In this document: positions 33,192 to 43,161 of the stretch, one piece after another
Layout: every line of letters starts with the position of its first letter
How positions within the stretch are numbered: position 1 is the first letter of the stretch
NCBI GenBank assembly: GCA_036000105.1
Contig: DASYGE010000012.1
Coordinates: 62,001-126,000 of the forward strand
Length of the DNA stretch: 64,000 nucleotides
Direction of reading: 5' to 3'
Source: DASUBN01 sp036000105
Lineage (GTDB): Bacteria > Pseudomonadota > Gammaproteobacteria > Natronospirales > REEB76
Program-made: the position numbers and the translations under genes
The notes under the pieces: generated by a model
Databases searched by the model: none
Seen by the model: the letters and a program-made list of their open reading frames with translations, nothing else
Told to the model about the DNA's origin: nothing

Positions 33192-35351
33192 TTAAGCCTT
33201 ACTGCGCTGGATGCGCATGACCTGAGGCAGAGAACGTATGCGCCGCAGCAGCTTCGCGAGATGGGTGCGGTCACGCACTGCGAACACGAAGGTCAGCACC
33301 GAAGTCTCGCCGTCGCGCTCCTGCAGGTTCACATGCTCGATGTTGGAGCCGGTGTCGGCGATGGCCGCCGCCACCGTGGCCAGCACGCCGCGCTGGTTGG
33401 CCACGTCGGCGCGCACTTCCACCGGGAACTCGCGCTTGATGCTCTTCTCCCACTGCACCTCGATGAGCTTCTCCGGCTGGCTGCGATACTCGTTCAAGTT
33501 GCCGCAGCCATCGCGATGGATGACGATGCCGCGCCCGGAGGTGAGCACACCCACGATGGCGTCGCCGGGTATCGGGTGGCAGCAGCGGGCGAAAGTCACT
33601 ACCAAGCCCTCGGTGCCGCGGATCATCAGTGGCCCGCTGGCCTTGGGCTGGATGGGCTCCGCCTCGCGGTCCGGCATCAGCCGGCGCGCCACCAGGGGCG
33701 CGAGGTGCTGGCCGAGACCGATGGATTCGAACAGCTCCTCCGCACCTTCCAGCTTGAACTCCTGCACCACGGCCAAGAGCTGCGCCTCGGGCACGCGGGT
33801 GAGCTTGAGGGATAGCGCCGCCAGCGCCCGCTCCAGCATGCGCTTGCCGAGCTCCACCGCCTCGCCGTGTTGCAGGTTCTTGAGGTAATGACGCACGTTG
33901 GCGCGTGCCTTCACGGTCATCACGAAGTTGAGCCAGGCGGGATTCGGACGGCCGCTGGGCGAGGTGATGATCTCCACCGTCTGGCCGTTCTCGAGGGCGG
34001 TGCGCAGCGGCACCAGCCGCCGGTCTATCTTGGCGGCGACGCAGGCGTTACCCACGTCGGTATGTACTGCATAGGCGAAGTCCACCGCCGTGGCGCCGCG
34101 CGGCAGACGGCGGATATCGCCCTGGGGAGTGAACACATAGACCTCGTCCGGGAACAGGTCCACCTTCACGTTCTCGAGGAACTCGAGCGAGCTGCCGGTG
34201 CCCTGCTGCAGTTCCATCACGCCCTTCAGCCATTCCCGCGCCCGCACTTCGGGGGCGGTGGCCCCGCCGTCACCGGTCTTGTACAACCAGTGGGCGGCGA
34301 TGCCGGAGCGCGACACCTTGTCCATGTCCTCGGTGCGGATCTGCACTTCCAGAGGCACGCCCTGCGGGCCGATGAGCACCGTGTGCAGCGACTGGTAGCC
34401 GTTGGCCTTGGGGATGGCGATGTAATCCTTGAACTTGCCCGGCACGGGTTTGTAGAGGTTATGCACCACGCCGAGGGCGCGGTAGCAATCGTCGGTGCGC
34501 TCCACCGTGATGCGATAGGCATACACGTCCAGCACTTCCATGAGCGGGAGGCGTTTGGCGTGCATCTTGCGATAGACGCTGTAGAGGTGCTTCTCGCGTC
34601 CTTCTACCGTGCCTTTGATGTGGTCGCGCTCCAGGGCCTGGGTGAGGCTGTCGGTGATCTTGCTCACCATCTCCTTCTGATGGGTGCGCGAGCGCTTGAG
34701 ATGCCGCGCCAATACCTTGTAGCGCATGGGATACAGCGCCTGGAAACCGAGATCCTCCAGCTCCATGCGCATGGCGCTCATGCCTAAGCGATGCGCGATA
34801 GGCGCGTAGATCTCGAGGGTCTCGTTGGCGATGCGCCGGCGTTTCGGCGCCGGCATGGCACCGAGTGTACGCATGTTGTGCAGCCGGTCCGCGAGCTTCA
34901 CCATGATGACGCGGATGTCCTCCACCATGGCCAAGACCATCTTGCGGAAATTCTCCGCCTGGGCTTCGGCACGGCTCTTGAACTTGATCTGGGTGAGCTT
35001 GGAGACCCCGTCCACCAGCCGCGCCACTTCCGGGCCGAAGCGGGTGTTGATCTCTTCCTTCAGGGTGGGCGTGTCTTCGATCACGTCATGCAGCAGGGCC
35101 GCTTCGATGGTGCGGTGATCCATGTGCATCTCGGCGAGGATGGCCGCGACGGCCACCGGATGGGAAATATAGGGCTCGCCGGACAGGCGCCGCTGGCCTT
35201 CATGGGCCACAGCACCGAATAGGTACGCTTGGTGGATCTCTTCGACTTGGGGTTCAGGCAGGTACTGGCGCAGCTTGGCCAGCAATTCATCTATGCCGGT
35301 CGCCCGCTTCCCCCGGACACGATCGAAAATGGAAGCGGCGACTTGGGTCAT
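33192..35351 (-). CDS. spoT: Bifunctional (p)ppGpp synthetase/hydrolase SpoT
   Basis: A 719-residue stringent response enzyme. The N-terminal HD hydrolase has HDVIEDT and VMVKLADRLHNMRTL; the synthetase has AIPKANGYQSLHT and EVQIRTEDMD; then TGS (VYVFTPQGDIRRLP) and a C-terminal ACT domain (VLATVAAAIADTGSNIEHV). An intact HD motif marks it as SpoT-like rather than RelA. It follows rpoZ by 20 bp, as in most gammaproteobacteria. Confidence 0.96.
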   Translation of the reverse strand: MTQVAASIFDRVRGKRATGIDELLAKLRQYLPEPQVEEIHQAYLFGAVAHEGQRRLSGEPYISHPVAVAAILAEMHMDHRTIEAALLHDVIEDTPTLKEEINTRFGPEVARLVDGVSKLTQIKFKSRAEAQAENFRKMVLAMVEDIRVIMVKLADRLHNMRTLGAMPAPKRRRIANETLEIYAPIAHRLGMSAMRMELEDLGFQALYPMRYKVLARHLKRSRTHQKEMVSKITDSLTQALERDHIKGTVEGREKHLYSVYRKMHAKRLPLMEVLDVYAYRITVERTDDCYRALGVVHNLYKPVPGKFKDYIAIPKANGYQSLHTVLIGPQGVPLEVQIRTEDMDKVSRSGIAAHWLYKTGDGGATAPEVRAREWLKGVMELQQGTGSSLEFLENVKVDLFPDEVYVFTPQGDIRRLPRGATAVDFAYAVHTDVGNACVAAKIDRRLVPLRTALENGQTVEIITSPSGRPNPAWLNFVMTVKARANVRHYLKNLQHGEAVELGKRMLERALAALSLKLTRVPEAQLLAVVQEFKLEGAEELFESIGLGQHLAPLVARRLMPDREAEPIQPKASGPLMIRGTEGLVVTFARCCHPIPGDAIVGVLTSGRGIVIHRDGCGNLNEYRSQPEKLIEVQWEKSIKREFPVEVRADVANQRGVLATVAAAIADTGSNIEHVNLQERDGETSVLTFVFAVRDRTHLAKLLRRIRSLPQVMRIQRSKA

Positions 35352-35371
35352 ATTTTCCTAAAGGACGCGGT

Positions 35372-35641
35372 TTAGAGCGGGTCCTCCGCGTCCATCATGA
35401 CCACCGGCTGCTGTTCCACCGGCTCTTCCTCGGGGATCTGCTCCACTTCATCCAGGATGGCGGGGCCGATGTTGCCGGCCGCGATCTCGCGCAAGGCCAC
35501 CACGGTGGGCTTGTCGTTCTCCCAAGGGATGGTGGGCTCGACGCCGCGCGCCAACTGGCGCGAACGCTTGGTGGCGACCAGCACTAGCTGGAACAGGTTG
35601 TCCACGTTCTCCAGGCAATCTTCCACCGTCACGCGCGCCAT
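35372..35641 (-). CDS. rpoZ: RNA polymerase omega subunit
   Basis: An 89-residue subunit that supports assembly of RNA polymerase and forms part of a ppGpp site. MARVTVEDCLENVDNLFQLVLVATKRSRQLARG and KPTVVALREIAAG are nearly invariant in the family. The acidic C-terminal tail is normal. It lies between gmk and spoT on the minus strand. Confidence 0.97.
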   Translation of the reverse strand: MARVTVEDCLENVDNLFQLVLVATKRSRQLARGVEPTIPWENDKPTVVALREIAAGNIGPAILDEVEQIPEEEPVEQQPVVMMDAEDPL

Positions 35642-35707
35642 AGGGACTCCGATAAAACCAAAAAAGTCAGAAAAAACACGGCCTTCCAGTTTACCGGAGT
35701 GGGCTCC

Positions 35708-36334
35708 TTAAGCCAAGAGCGCGGTTAGCACGGGTTTGAGTTCCGGCCGGTCCACACGGCTGGCGGCGCCCCGACCGTCCACGATAGCCCGCAGATCCGC
35801 CACGGCCCGGTCGAAATCCTGGTTCACCACCACATAGTCGAACTCCCGCCAATGGGACATATCCCCCACCGCATCCTTGAGGCGGCGGGCGATGACCTCT
35901 TCCCCGTCGGTGCCGCGGGTCCGCAAGCGCCGCTCCAGCTCAGCCCGGCTGGGGGGGAGGATGAAAATGCTCACGGCTTGTGGCATGAGTTTGCGCACCT
36001 GCGCCGCCCCTTGCCAGTCGATCTCCAGGAGCACATCCAGCCCCTCGGCCATACGCTCTTCCACCACCCGGCGGCAGGTGCCGTAGTAGTTGTCGAACAC
36101 CTGGGCGTGTTCCAGGAACTCCCCCGCCGCCACCATGCGTTCGAACTCCGCCTTGTCCACGAAATGGTAGTCGCGGGCATCCTCTTCGTTGGGCCGCTGG
36201 GGACGAGTGGTGTAGGAGATGGAGAAGCGGACGTTGGGATGGTCCTTCAGCAGCGCGCGCACGAGGCTGGTCTTGCCGGCGCCGGAAGGCGCCGTGACCA
36301 GGAACAGACGGCCGTGGCGATCCTGTTTGGGCAT
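35708..36334 (-). CDS. gmk: Guanylate kinase
   Basis: A 208-residue kinase that phosphorylates GMP to GDP. The P-loop is TAPSGAGKTSLV; the GMP-binding elements SYTTRPQRPNEEDARDYHFV and FLEHAQVFDNYYGT follow, and the lid carries RLRTRGTDGEEVI. It starts 1 bp after the yicC stop, a conserved pairing. Confidence 0.96.
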   Translation of the reverse strand: MPKQDRHGRLFLVTAPSGAGKTSLVRALLKDHPNVRFSISYTTRPQRPNEEDARDYHFVDKAEFERMVAAGEFLEHAQVFDNYYGTCRRVVEERMAEGLDVLLEIDWQGAAQVRKLMPQAVSIFILPPSRAELERRLRTRGTDGEEVIARRLKDAVGDMSHWREFDYVVVNQDFDRAVADLRAIVDGRGAASRVDRPELKPVLTALLA

Positions 36335-36335
36335 G

Positions 36336-37202
36336 TTATTCGAGGTTCTGGACCTGTTCGCGCATCTGTTCGATGAGCACTTTCAGATCCACCACCTGCT
36401 GGGTGATGGCCGCGTCCTGGGATTTCGAGCCCAAGGTGTTGGCCTCGCGGTTGAACTCCTGCATGAGGAAATCCAGCCGCCGGCCCATGGCCTCTTTGCT
36501 CTTGAGCGTATCGGAGAATTCCTTCAGATGGCTGCCGAGCCGGTCCAGCTCCTCGGCCACGTCCAGGCGCTGGGCCACCATCACCAGTTCCTGCTCCAGG
36601 CGCTGGGGGTCCACCTGCACCTTGAGTTCCTCCACCCGCGCACGCAGCTTGTCGCGTAACTGGGCGGTCATGTCGCCTTGGCGCTTCTTAAGCTCGGCCA
36701 CGATGCGGGTGATCTCCACGGCCCGCTCATTGAGCATGACCGCAGTGCGTTCGCCCTCGCGGCTACGGGCAGCCGTGAGATCAGTCAGGGTCTGCTTCAA
36801 GAGAGCGAGGGCTGCCTGGCCCACCGCCGCCACATCCAGGGCCGGTTCCTGCACCACCCCGGGCCAGCGCAGGACGTCCACGGGGCTGACCTGCCCGCCG
36901 ATACCGGTGCCCTTGGCCACCTGTTGCAGCGCCTTGCCCACGGCCCGCGCCCGGTCTTCGTCCACCTTGATCTCCGCCTGGCCGCCCGCCGCCGGCTCGA
37001 AGCGCAACTGGCCGTCCAGCTTGCCGCGCTTGATCTCGGCGGCCACGCGTTCCCGGCATTCGCCTTCCAGGGCACGCAGCTCCTCGGGCAGCCTCAAGCT
37101 CATGTCCAGATAGCGGTGATTGACGCTGCGCACCTCCCAGACGAGGACGCCGAAAGCAGCGCGTGTTTCGCGCCGTGCAAAGCCGGTCATGCTGCGAGCC
37201 AT
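36336..37202 (-). CDS. yicC: YicC family endoribonuclease
   Basis: A 288-residue member of the YicC/YloC family, ribonucleases that act on structured RNA including small RNAs in E. coli. The N-terminus MARSMTGFARRETR and VRSVNHRYLDMSLRLPEEL, and the C-terminal DFLMQEFNREANTLGSKSQD, are diagnostic. ATG 37202 gives the standard start; five additional upstream codons are unneeded. It is divergent from the PP2C gene. Confidence 0.93.
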   Translation of the reverse strand: MARSMTGFARRETRAAFGVLVWEVRSVNHRYLDMSLRLPEELRALEGECRERVAAEIKRGKLDGQLRFEPAAGGQAEIKVDEDRARAVGKALQQVAKGTGIGGQVSPVDVLRWPGVVQEPALDVAAVGQAALALLKQTLTDLTAARSREGERTAVMLNERAVEITRIVAELKKRQGDMTAQLRDKLRARVEELKVQVDPQRLEQELVMVAQRLDVAEELDRLGSHLKEFSDTLKSKEAMGRRLDFLMQEFNREANTLGSKSQDAAITQQVVDLKVLIEQMREQVQNLE

Positions 37203-37309
37203 GCTTACCCCAACCACGGCCTTAGGATTGGCCGGGTGCTGAATGTTAAGCTAAACGCGGTGCGCGCCCAAAACCAGGCCCCGGCAGCCGCGCCAGACAG
37301 GGGAATCCA

Positions 37310-38053
37310 GTGAACGTCGAAACCGCCCAGAGCACCCGCCAGGGCAACCGCAACGACAACCAGGACCGGGCATCCATCGTGGTGACCGACACCCGCATCC
37401 TGCTGGCGGTGGCGGACGGCATGGGCGGTCACATCGGCGGGGACGTGGCGGCCGAGGCCGCCATCGACGCCCTGGTGCGCTGCTTCAAGCGCCAGCGGGG
37501 CTCCATCCGTGACGCCGGCGACTTCATGCGCGAGAGCATCGCCGAGGCCCACGAAGCGGTGGTGATGCTGGGTGCGGCCCTCTCGCCGGAACTCCGCCCG
37601 CGCACCACCATCACCGTGTGCCTGGTGATGGACAACTGCTCCACCTGGGCCCACGTGGGCGACAGCCGCATCTATCTCTTCCGCGACAAGAAGGTGCTGA
37701 CCCGCACCCGCGATCACAGCGCCGTGGAACTCCTGGTGCAGCAGGGCCTGCTCAAGGACGCGGACGTGCACACCCATCCCATGCGCAACTTCGTGGAACA
37801 GTGCTTAGGCGGGGAGCCGGAGATGCCGAACATCTCCATCGCCGAACCCCGGCAGCTCATGGCCGGCGACGTGGTGCTGCTCTGCTCTGACGGTTTCTGG
37901 GCGCCCCTGTCCGAGACCCATGTGGCGGAGGAGATGACCACCTTGAACATCGAGATCCAGACGAACTTGGATCTCCTGGCGGCGGAAGCAGAAGAGAACG
38001 CCTCGCCCTCGAGCGATAACGTCACCGCCGTCGCCCTACGTTGGATGGAATGA
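37310..38053 (+). CDS. PP2C-type serine/threonine protein phosphatase
   Basis: A 247-residue metal-dependent phosphatase. NRNDNQDRA, VADGMGGHIGGDVAAEAA, WAHVGDSRIYLF, LLCSDGFW and SSDNVTAVAL are the ordered PP2C motifs with the aspartates that bind two metal ions. The start is GTG 37310. No partner Ser/Thr kinase is in the window. It lies between yicC and rph, a place where such a phosphatase is often found in gammaproteobacteria. Its target is unknown. Confidence 0.92.
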   Translation: MNVETAQSTRQGNRNDNQDRASIVVTDTRILLAVADGMGGHIGGDVAAEAAIDALVRCFKRQRGSIRDAGDFMRESIAEAHEAVVMLGAALSPELRPRTTITVCLVMDNCSTWAHVGDSRIYLFRDKKVLTRTRDHSAVELLVQQGLLKDADVHTHPMRNFVEQCLGGEPEMPNISIAEPRQLMAGDVVLLCSDGFWAPLSETHVAEEMTTLNIEIQTNLDLLAAEAEENASPSSDNVTAVALRWME

Positions 38054-38120
38054 ATCGGTCTCTCAGTTCTCGTCTCAGCCAACGCCTATAATCCCTGTCC
38101 CGATCACTCTGGAGCCTGCC

Positions 38121-38837
38121 ATGCGAGCCCACGGCCGCGCCGCGCACGAACTGCGCCCCGCCACCCTCACCCGCCGTTACACCCGCCACGCGGAAGGTTC
38201 GGTGCTGGTGTGCTTCGGGGACACCCAGGTGCTGTGCACTGCCAGCGTGGAAGAGCGGGTGCCGGGTTTCCTCAAGGGATCCGGCAAGGGCTGGGTCACG
38301 GCAGAATACGGGATGCTGCCCCGCGCCACCCACACCCGCAGCGACCGCGAAGCCTCCCGCGGCAAGCAGGGCGGCCGCACCCTGGAGATCCAGCGGCTCA
38401 TCGGCCGAGCCTTGCGGGCCGTCATGGATCTCGAAGCCCTGGGCGAGCGCACCATCACCCTCGATTGCGACGTGCTGCAGGCGGACGGCGGCACCCGCAC
38501 CGCCTCCATCACCGGCGCCTACGTGGCCCTCAAGGACGCGGTGCAGAGCCTGCGCGACAAGAAGCTCATCAAGACCGATCCGATCCACGGCGCGGTAGCC
38601 GCCGTCTCCGTGGGCATCGTGGGCGGCGCAGCACTGCTCGATCTCGATTACAGCGAGGACTCCCAGGCGGAGACCGACATGAACGTGGTGATGAACGAGG
38701 CCGGCGCCTTCATCGAAGTGCAGGGCACCGCCGAGGGCCACGCCTTCCATCGCCATGAACTGGATTCCATGCTCAAGCTCGCCGAACAGGGCATCAACAG
38801 CCTCTTCGCCAAACAGAGTGAGGCGCTGACCAAATAA
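38121..38837 (+). CDS. rph: Ribonuclease PH
   Basis: A 238-residue phosphorolytic 3'-5' exoribonuclease that trims tRNA 3' ends. RAAHELRPATLTRRYTRHAEGSVLV, GWVTAEYGMLPRATHTR, REASRGKQGGRTLEIQRLIGR and TLDCDVLQADGGTRTASITGA are conserved. A -10-like TATAAT at 38087-38092 lies just upstream. The stop overlaps the rdgB ATG (TAATG). Confidence 0.97.
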   Translation: MRAHGRAAHELRPATLTRRYTRHAEGSVLVCFGDTQVLCTASVEERVPGFLKGSGKGWVTAEYGMLPRATHTRSDREASRGKQGGRTLEIQRLIGRALRAVMDLEALGERTITLDCDVLQADGGTRTASITGAYVALKDAVQSLRDKKLIKTDPIHGAVAAVSVGIVGGAALLDLDYSEDSQAETDMNVVMNEAGAFIEVQGTAEGHAFHRHELDSMLKLAEQGINSLFAKQSEALTK

Positions 38838-39430
38838 TGAAAGTCGTATTGGCCACCGGCAATCCGGGCAAGGCGCGTGAACTCGGCGCCATGCTGGAAG
38901 GGCTCGCCATACAGATCGTGCCCCAGAGCGAGTTGGGCGTCAGGGAAGCCGCCGAGACGGGCCTCACCTTCATCGAGAACGCCATCCTCAAGGCGCGCAA
39001 TGCCGCAGAGCACACGAATCTCCCGGCCATCGCCGACGATTCGGGGCTGGAAGTGGATGCCTTAGGCGGCGCGCCCGGCATCCATTCGGCCCGCTATGCC
39101 GGCGAGAAGTCCGATGACCAGGCCAACCTGGAGAAGCTCTTGCAGGCGATGCAAGACGTGCCGGACCTGGGACGTTCGGCGCGCTTCCGCTGCGTGATCG
39201 TCTATCTCAAGCACGCCGCCGACCCGGCACCCTTGGTGGCGGAAGGCGTCTGGGAAGGCTCGATCCTGCGTGCCCCCAAGGGCACGAACGGCTTCGGCTA
39301 CGACCCGGTGTTCTGGGTGCCGGAGAAGGGTTGTACCTCGGCAGAGTTGCCGCCGGACGTGAAGAACCGCTTGAGCCACCGGGGCCAGGCCCTGGCCCGT
39401 CTCGTGGCCCACTTCCGCGCCCGCCACTGA
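38837..39430 (+). CDS. rdgB: dITP/XTP pyrophosphatase
   Basis: A 197-residue HAM1-family house-cleaning enzyme that removes deaminated purine nucleotides. VVLATGNPGKARELGAML, ADDSGLEVDALGGAPGIHSARYAG and GTNGFGYDPVFW are the family signatures. It overlaps rph at the start and hemW at the stop (TGATG), so the three genes form one translation-coupled operon. Confidence 0.96.
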   Translation: MKVVLATGNPGKARELGAMLEGLAIQIVPQSELGVREAAETGLTFIENAILKARNAAEHTNLPAIADDSGLEVDALGGAPGIHSARYAGEKSDDQANLEKLLQAMQDVPDLGRSARFRCVIVYLKHAADPAPLVAEGVWEGSILRAPKGTNGFGYDPVFWVPEKGCTSAELPPDVKNRLSHRGQALARLVAHFRARH

Positions 39431-40599
39431 TGTCCCTGCCTTCGCTTTCTCTTTACGCGCACTTGCCCTGGTGCGTGAAGAAATGCCCTTATTGCGATTT
39501 CAACTCCCACGGCCTCAAGGGCGAGCTGCCGGAAGCGGCCTATGTGGACGCCCTGCTCCGGGATCTGGATCAGGATCTGCCGAGGGTCACGGGACGGAAG
39601 ATAGAGACCGTATTCTTCGGCGGCGGCACGCCGAGTCTCTTCAGCCCCGCGAGTATCGGCCGCTTCCTGGAAGGTGTGCGCACACGGCTGCCTCTCGCCG
39701 CCGATGCGGAGATCACCCTCGAAGCCAACCCGGGCACCGTGGAACGCGGCCGCTTCGCGGAATACCGCGGCGCCGGCATCACCCGCCTCTCCATCGGTGT
39801 ACAGAGTTTCGATGAGACCGCCCTCAAGGTACTGGGCCGCATCCACTTGAGCGGCGAGGCGGTGACCGCCGCCGAGGAAGCCCACGCCTCAGGCCTCGCC
39901 AACTTCAACCTGGACCTGATGTATGCCCTGCCGGGGCAATCCCTGGAAGGTGCTCGGGAGGATGTGCTGAAGGCCATCGCTCTGAAGCCCGCCCATCTCT
40001 CCCATTACCAGCTCACTCTCGAGCCCAACACTTTGTTCCACGCCCATCCGCCGGTGTTGCCGGATGAGGACAGCGCCTGGGCCATGCAAGAAGACTGTCA
40101 GGCGACGCTTGCCGGAAGGGGTTACGCACAGTACGAGATCTCGGCCTATGCCACGGAAGGCCGCCGATGCCGCCACAACCTCAACTACTGGCGCTTCGGT
40201 GACTACCTAGGGATAGGCGCCGGGGCCCACGGCAAGCTCACGGATGCTGCGGGCGGCGTCACTCGCCTTTGGAAAGTGAAACACCCGGAGACCTATCTCA
40301 AGACCGCCGGTATGCCCGAGAGCCTGGGCGGGGTGGATGCGGTGGGAGCGGAGGATCTGGCCTTCGAGTTCATGCTGAACCGCCTGAGACTCACCCAGGA
40401 CTTCGATGAGACGGAATTCGAAGCCGCCACCGGACTGCCGCGGGATGCCATCGCCGCCGGGCTCAGCCGGGCCCGTTCCCTGGAGTTGCTCGCGACCACT
40501 GCCCAAGGCTGGCGCGTCACTGCCCGGGGCCATGCTTATCTCAATGACCTGCAGTCAGTGTTCCTGCCCGCGGGTGCCAAGGGCAGTACAAGCGCCTAG
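39430..40599 (+). CDS. hemW: Radical SAM heme chaperone HemW
   Basis: A 389-residue HemN-like protein. The cluster motif is C-x3-C-x2-C in WCVKKCPYCDFNSH, and FFGGGTPSLF and NLDLMYALPGQS are conserved. The extra Cys of true HemN (CxxxCxxCxC) is replaced by Phe, which marks HemW, a heme-binding chaperone, rather than coproporphyrinogen oxidase. The open frame runs back to 39331 inside rdgB; ATG 39430 is coupled to the rdgB stop. Confidence 0.94.
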   Translation: MSLPSLSLYAHLPWCVKKCPYCDFNSHGLKGELPEAAYVDALLRDLDQDLPRVTGRKIETVFFGGGTPSLFSPASIGRFLEGVRTRLPLAADAEITLEANPGTVERGRFAEYRGAGITRLSIGVQSFDETALKVLGRIHLSGEAVTAAEEAHASGLANFNLDLMYALPGQSLEGAREDVLKAIALKPAHLSHYQLTLEPNTLFHAHPPVLPDEDSAWAMQEDCQATLAGRGYAQYEISAYATEGRRCRHNLNYWRFGDYLGIGAGAHGKLTDAAGGVTRLWKVKHPETYLKTAGMPESLGGVDAVGAEDLAFEFMLNRLRLTQDFDETEFEAATGLPRDAIAAGLSRARSLELLATTAQGWRVTARGHAYLNDLQSVFLPAGAKGSTSA

Positions 40600-40637
40600 A
40601 CTGTGGCTCAAGCAAACAGAAGCGACTTGATCCCACC

Positions 40638-40892
40638 ATGACCGACTACCAGCCGATCGCCTGCGACCTCCACAGCCGCTATGAACTGGCGGTCATGCAC
40701 CGCATGCCCCTCACCCTCTGCTGGCAGGGCAGTGACGGGCTCACCCATCTCGAGACCTTGCTGCCGGAAGACCTGGAGACGCGCAACGGCGAAGAATTCC
40801 TGGTGCTCCGCAACGGTGCCGGCGAGCAGCTCCGGGTCCGCCTGGACCGCATCAGCGCGGCCCATTCCGCCCAATTCGACGCCATCGCCTGA
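40638..40892 (+). CDS. rof: Rho-binding antiterminator Rof (YaeO)
   Basis: An 84-residue protein. YQPIACDLHSRYELAVMHRMPLTLCW and EFLVLRNGAGEQLRVRLDRISAAH follow the E. coli Rof pattern, in which a small Sm-like barrel with an acidic face binds the Rho primary RNA site and inhibits termination. It lies 38 bp after hemW and precedes the long non-coding stretch. Confidence 0.85.
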   Translation: MTDYQPIACDLHSRYELAVMHRMPLTLCWQGSDGLTHLETLLPEDLETRNGEEFLVLRNGAGEQLRVRLDRISAAHSAQFDAIA

Positions 40893-41230
40893 AACCGTTT
40901 TAAGCGTCGTAACAAGAGGTTATGCACACTTGTTTGGCGCTGGTGTGAGCCGTGGAACCGTTTGTGTACTTCCCTCGACCTATCATCTTCGAGATGAAAT
41001 AACATATTGTTTTATATAGATTTTATATGTGGTCATCTTTTGTCCCAAATGTGTAACCTCGGGTTTTTGCCGGGAAGAAACCGCCCGGGGGGGTATTTCA
41101 TCCACAGAGTTATCCACACATTTTGTGGACAAGGCTGGTTTCGGTATTTCCACCAAGCACTTAAGTGCGTTTCCTGAGATATAGGCTCATGTCTCGTCAT
41201 TAACCCCTGGCGGCCACTGGCAAGCTACCC
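40893..41230. other. Non-coding stretch with DnaA-box-like sites and an AT-rich segment
   Basis: No gene is seen. Four 9-mers resemble the DnaA box TTATNCACA: TTATGCACA (40920-40928), TCATCCACA (41098-41106), TTATCCACA (41110-41118, perfect) and on the other strand TTGTCCACA (41132-41124). The last two form an inverted pair 5 bp apart. The segment 40985-41045 is unusually AT-rich (ATTGTTTTATATAGATTTTA). GCACTTAAGTGC (41157-41168) is a perfect palindrome. Confidence 0.6.
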
Positions 41231-41248
41231 TCAGCCCTTGAATTGTTC

Positions 41249-41277
41249 TTGCCCCTCCCCCAACTCCGCGCTATGAT
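41249..41277 (+). promoter_or_regulatory. Predicted sigma-70 promoter of rpmE
   Basis: -35 TTGCCC (41249-41254), 17-bp spacer, -10 TATGAT (41272-41277). The start codon is at 41324, giving a leader of about 40 nt. Confidence 0.65.
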
Positions 41278-41323
41278 TCGCGCCCTTCGAAACGGCCCTG
41301 ACCGCAGTCCTGCAGAGGTTTCC

Positions 41324-41545
41324 ATGAAAGCTGGCATACATCCCGACTACAAGAACATCACCGTGACCTGCAGCTGCGGAAACACCTTCGTGACCCGTTC
41401 GACCCTGGGCCAAGACCTGCAGATCGAAGTCTGCTCCAGTTGCCATCCGTTCTTCACGGGCAAGCAGAAGATCCTGGATACCGCCGGCCGGGTGGACAAG
41501 TTCCGCAAGAAATACGCGCGCGGCACCAAGACCACCGCTGCCTGA
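41324..41545 (+). CDS. rpmE: 50S ribosomal protein L31 (zinc form)
   Basis: A 73-residue ribosomal protein at the subunit bridge. MKAGIHPDYKNITVTCSCGNTF and EVCSSCHPFFTGKQKILDTAGRVDKFRKKY give four cysteines (16, 18, 37, 40), so this is the zinc-binding C+ form. The open frame extends upstream to 41243, but ATG 41324 is the family start. A strong terminator follows. Confidence 0.97.
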   Translation: MKAGIHPDYKNITVTCSCGNTFVTRSTLGQDLQIEVCSSCHPFFTGKQKILDTAGRVDKFRKKYARGTKTTAA

Positions 41546-41595
41546 GGCTTGCCCGGGCGCTACCGCATCCGGGACTCACGTCGAAATCTTGAAGC

Positions 41596-41626
41596 AGGAC
41601 CCAAGCCGGAAGGCTTGGGTCCTGTA
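41596..41626 (+). terminator. Rho-independent terminator after rpmE
   Basis: Perfect 12-bp stem AGGACCCAAGCC (41596-41607) with GGCTTGGGTCCT (41612-41623), loop GGAA; only a short T-rich tail. Confidence 0.78.
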
Positions 41627-41678
41627 TGTTTGCGTCCGTTCTCCGGTACCGGTCATCACCGCGACACCCCCGCGGGCT

Positions 41679-41684
41679 TATAAT
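41679..41684 (+). promoter_or_regulatory. Predicted -10 box of gltA
   Basis: TATAAT, an exact match, lies 119 bp before the gltA ATG. No good -35 is seen. The leader of about 110 nt is GC-rich and can fold (GGCCGGCC-type pairing near 41700-41730). Confidence 0.5.
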
Positions 41685-41803
41685 GGCTGATGACATGATC
41701 CGGCGGCCTTAAGTTCAGGCCGGCCGGCAAGCCAACCCCGTTTGCATCCCCGCGGGCCCTCCGGTCCGCGCAGGAACGACTCTGCGCCTTCAGGAGAACG
41801 GCC

Positions 41804-43096
<1,293 letters not shown>

Positions 43097-43117
43097 AGCG
43101 CCGTTTCTTTCGGACTT

Positions 43118-43145
43118 AAAAGCGGCCTCCGGGCCGCTTTTTTAT
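43118..43145. terminator. Bidirectional terminator after gltA
   Basis: AGCGGCC (43121-43127), loop TCCG, GGCCGCT (43132-43138), preceded by AAAA-rich and followed by T-rich sequence, so it serves gltA and the convergent gene. Confidence 0.9.
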
Positions 43146-43161
43146 GCTGAGTGCAGTCGGC

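Noticed and set aside
39331..39429. 33-residue extension of HemW into rdgB
   Set aside because: The ATG coupled to the rdgB stop gives the conserved start with the radical SAM motif at the expected distance.
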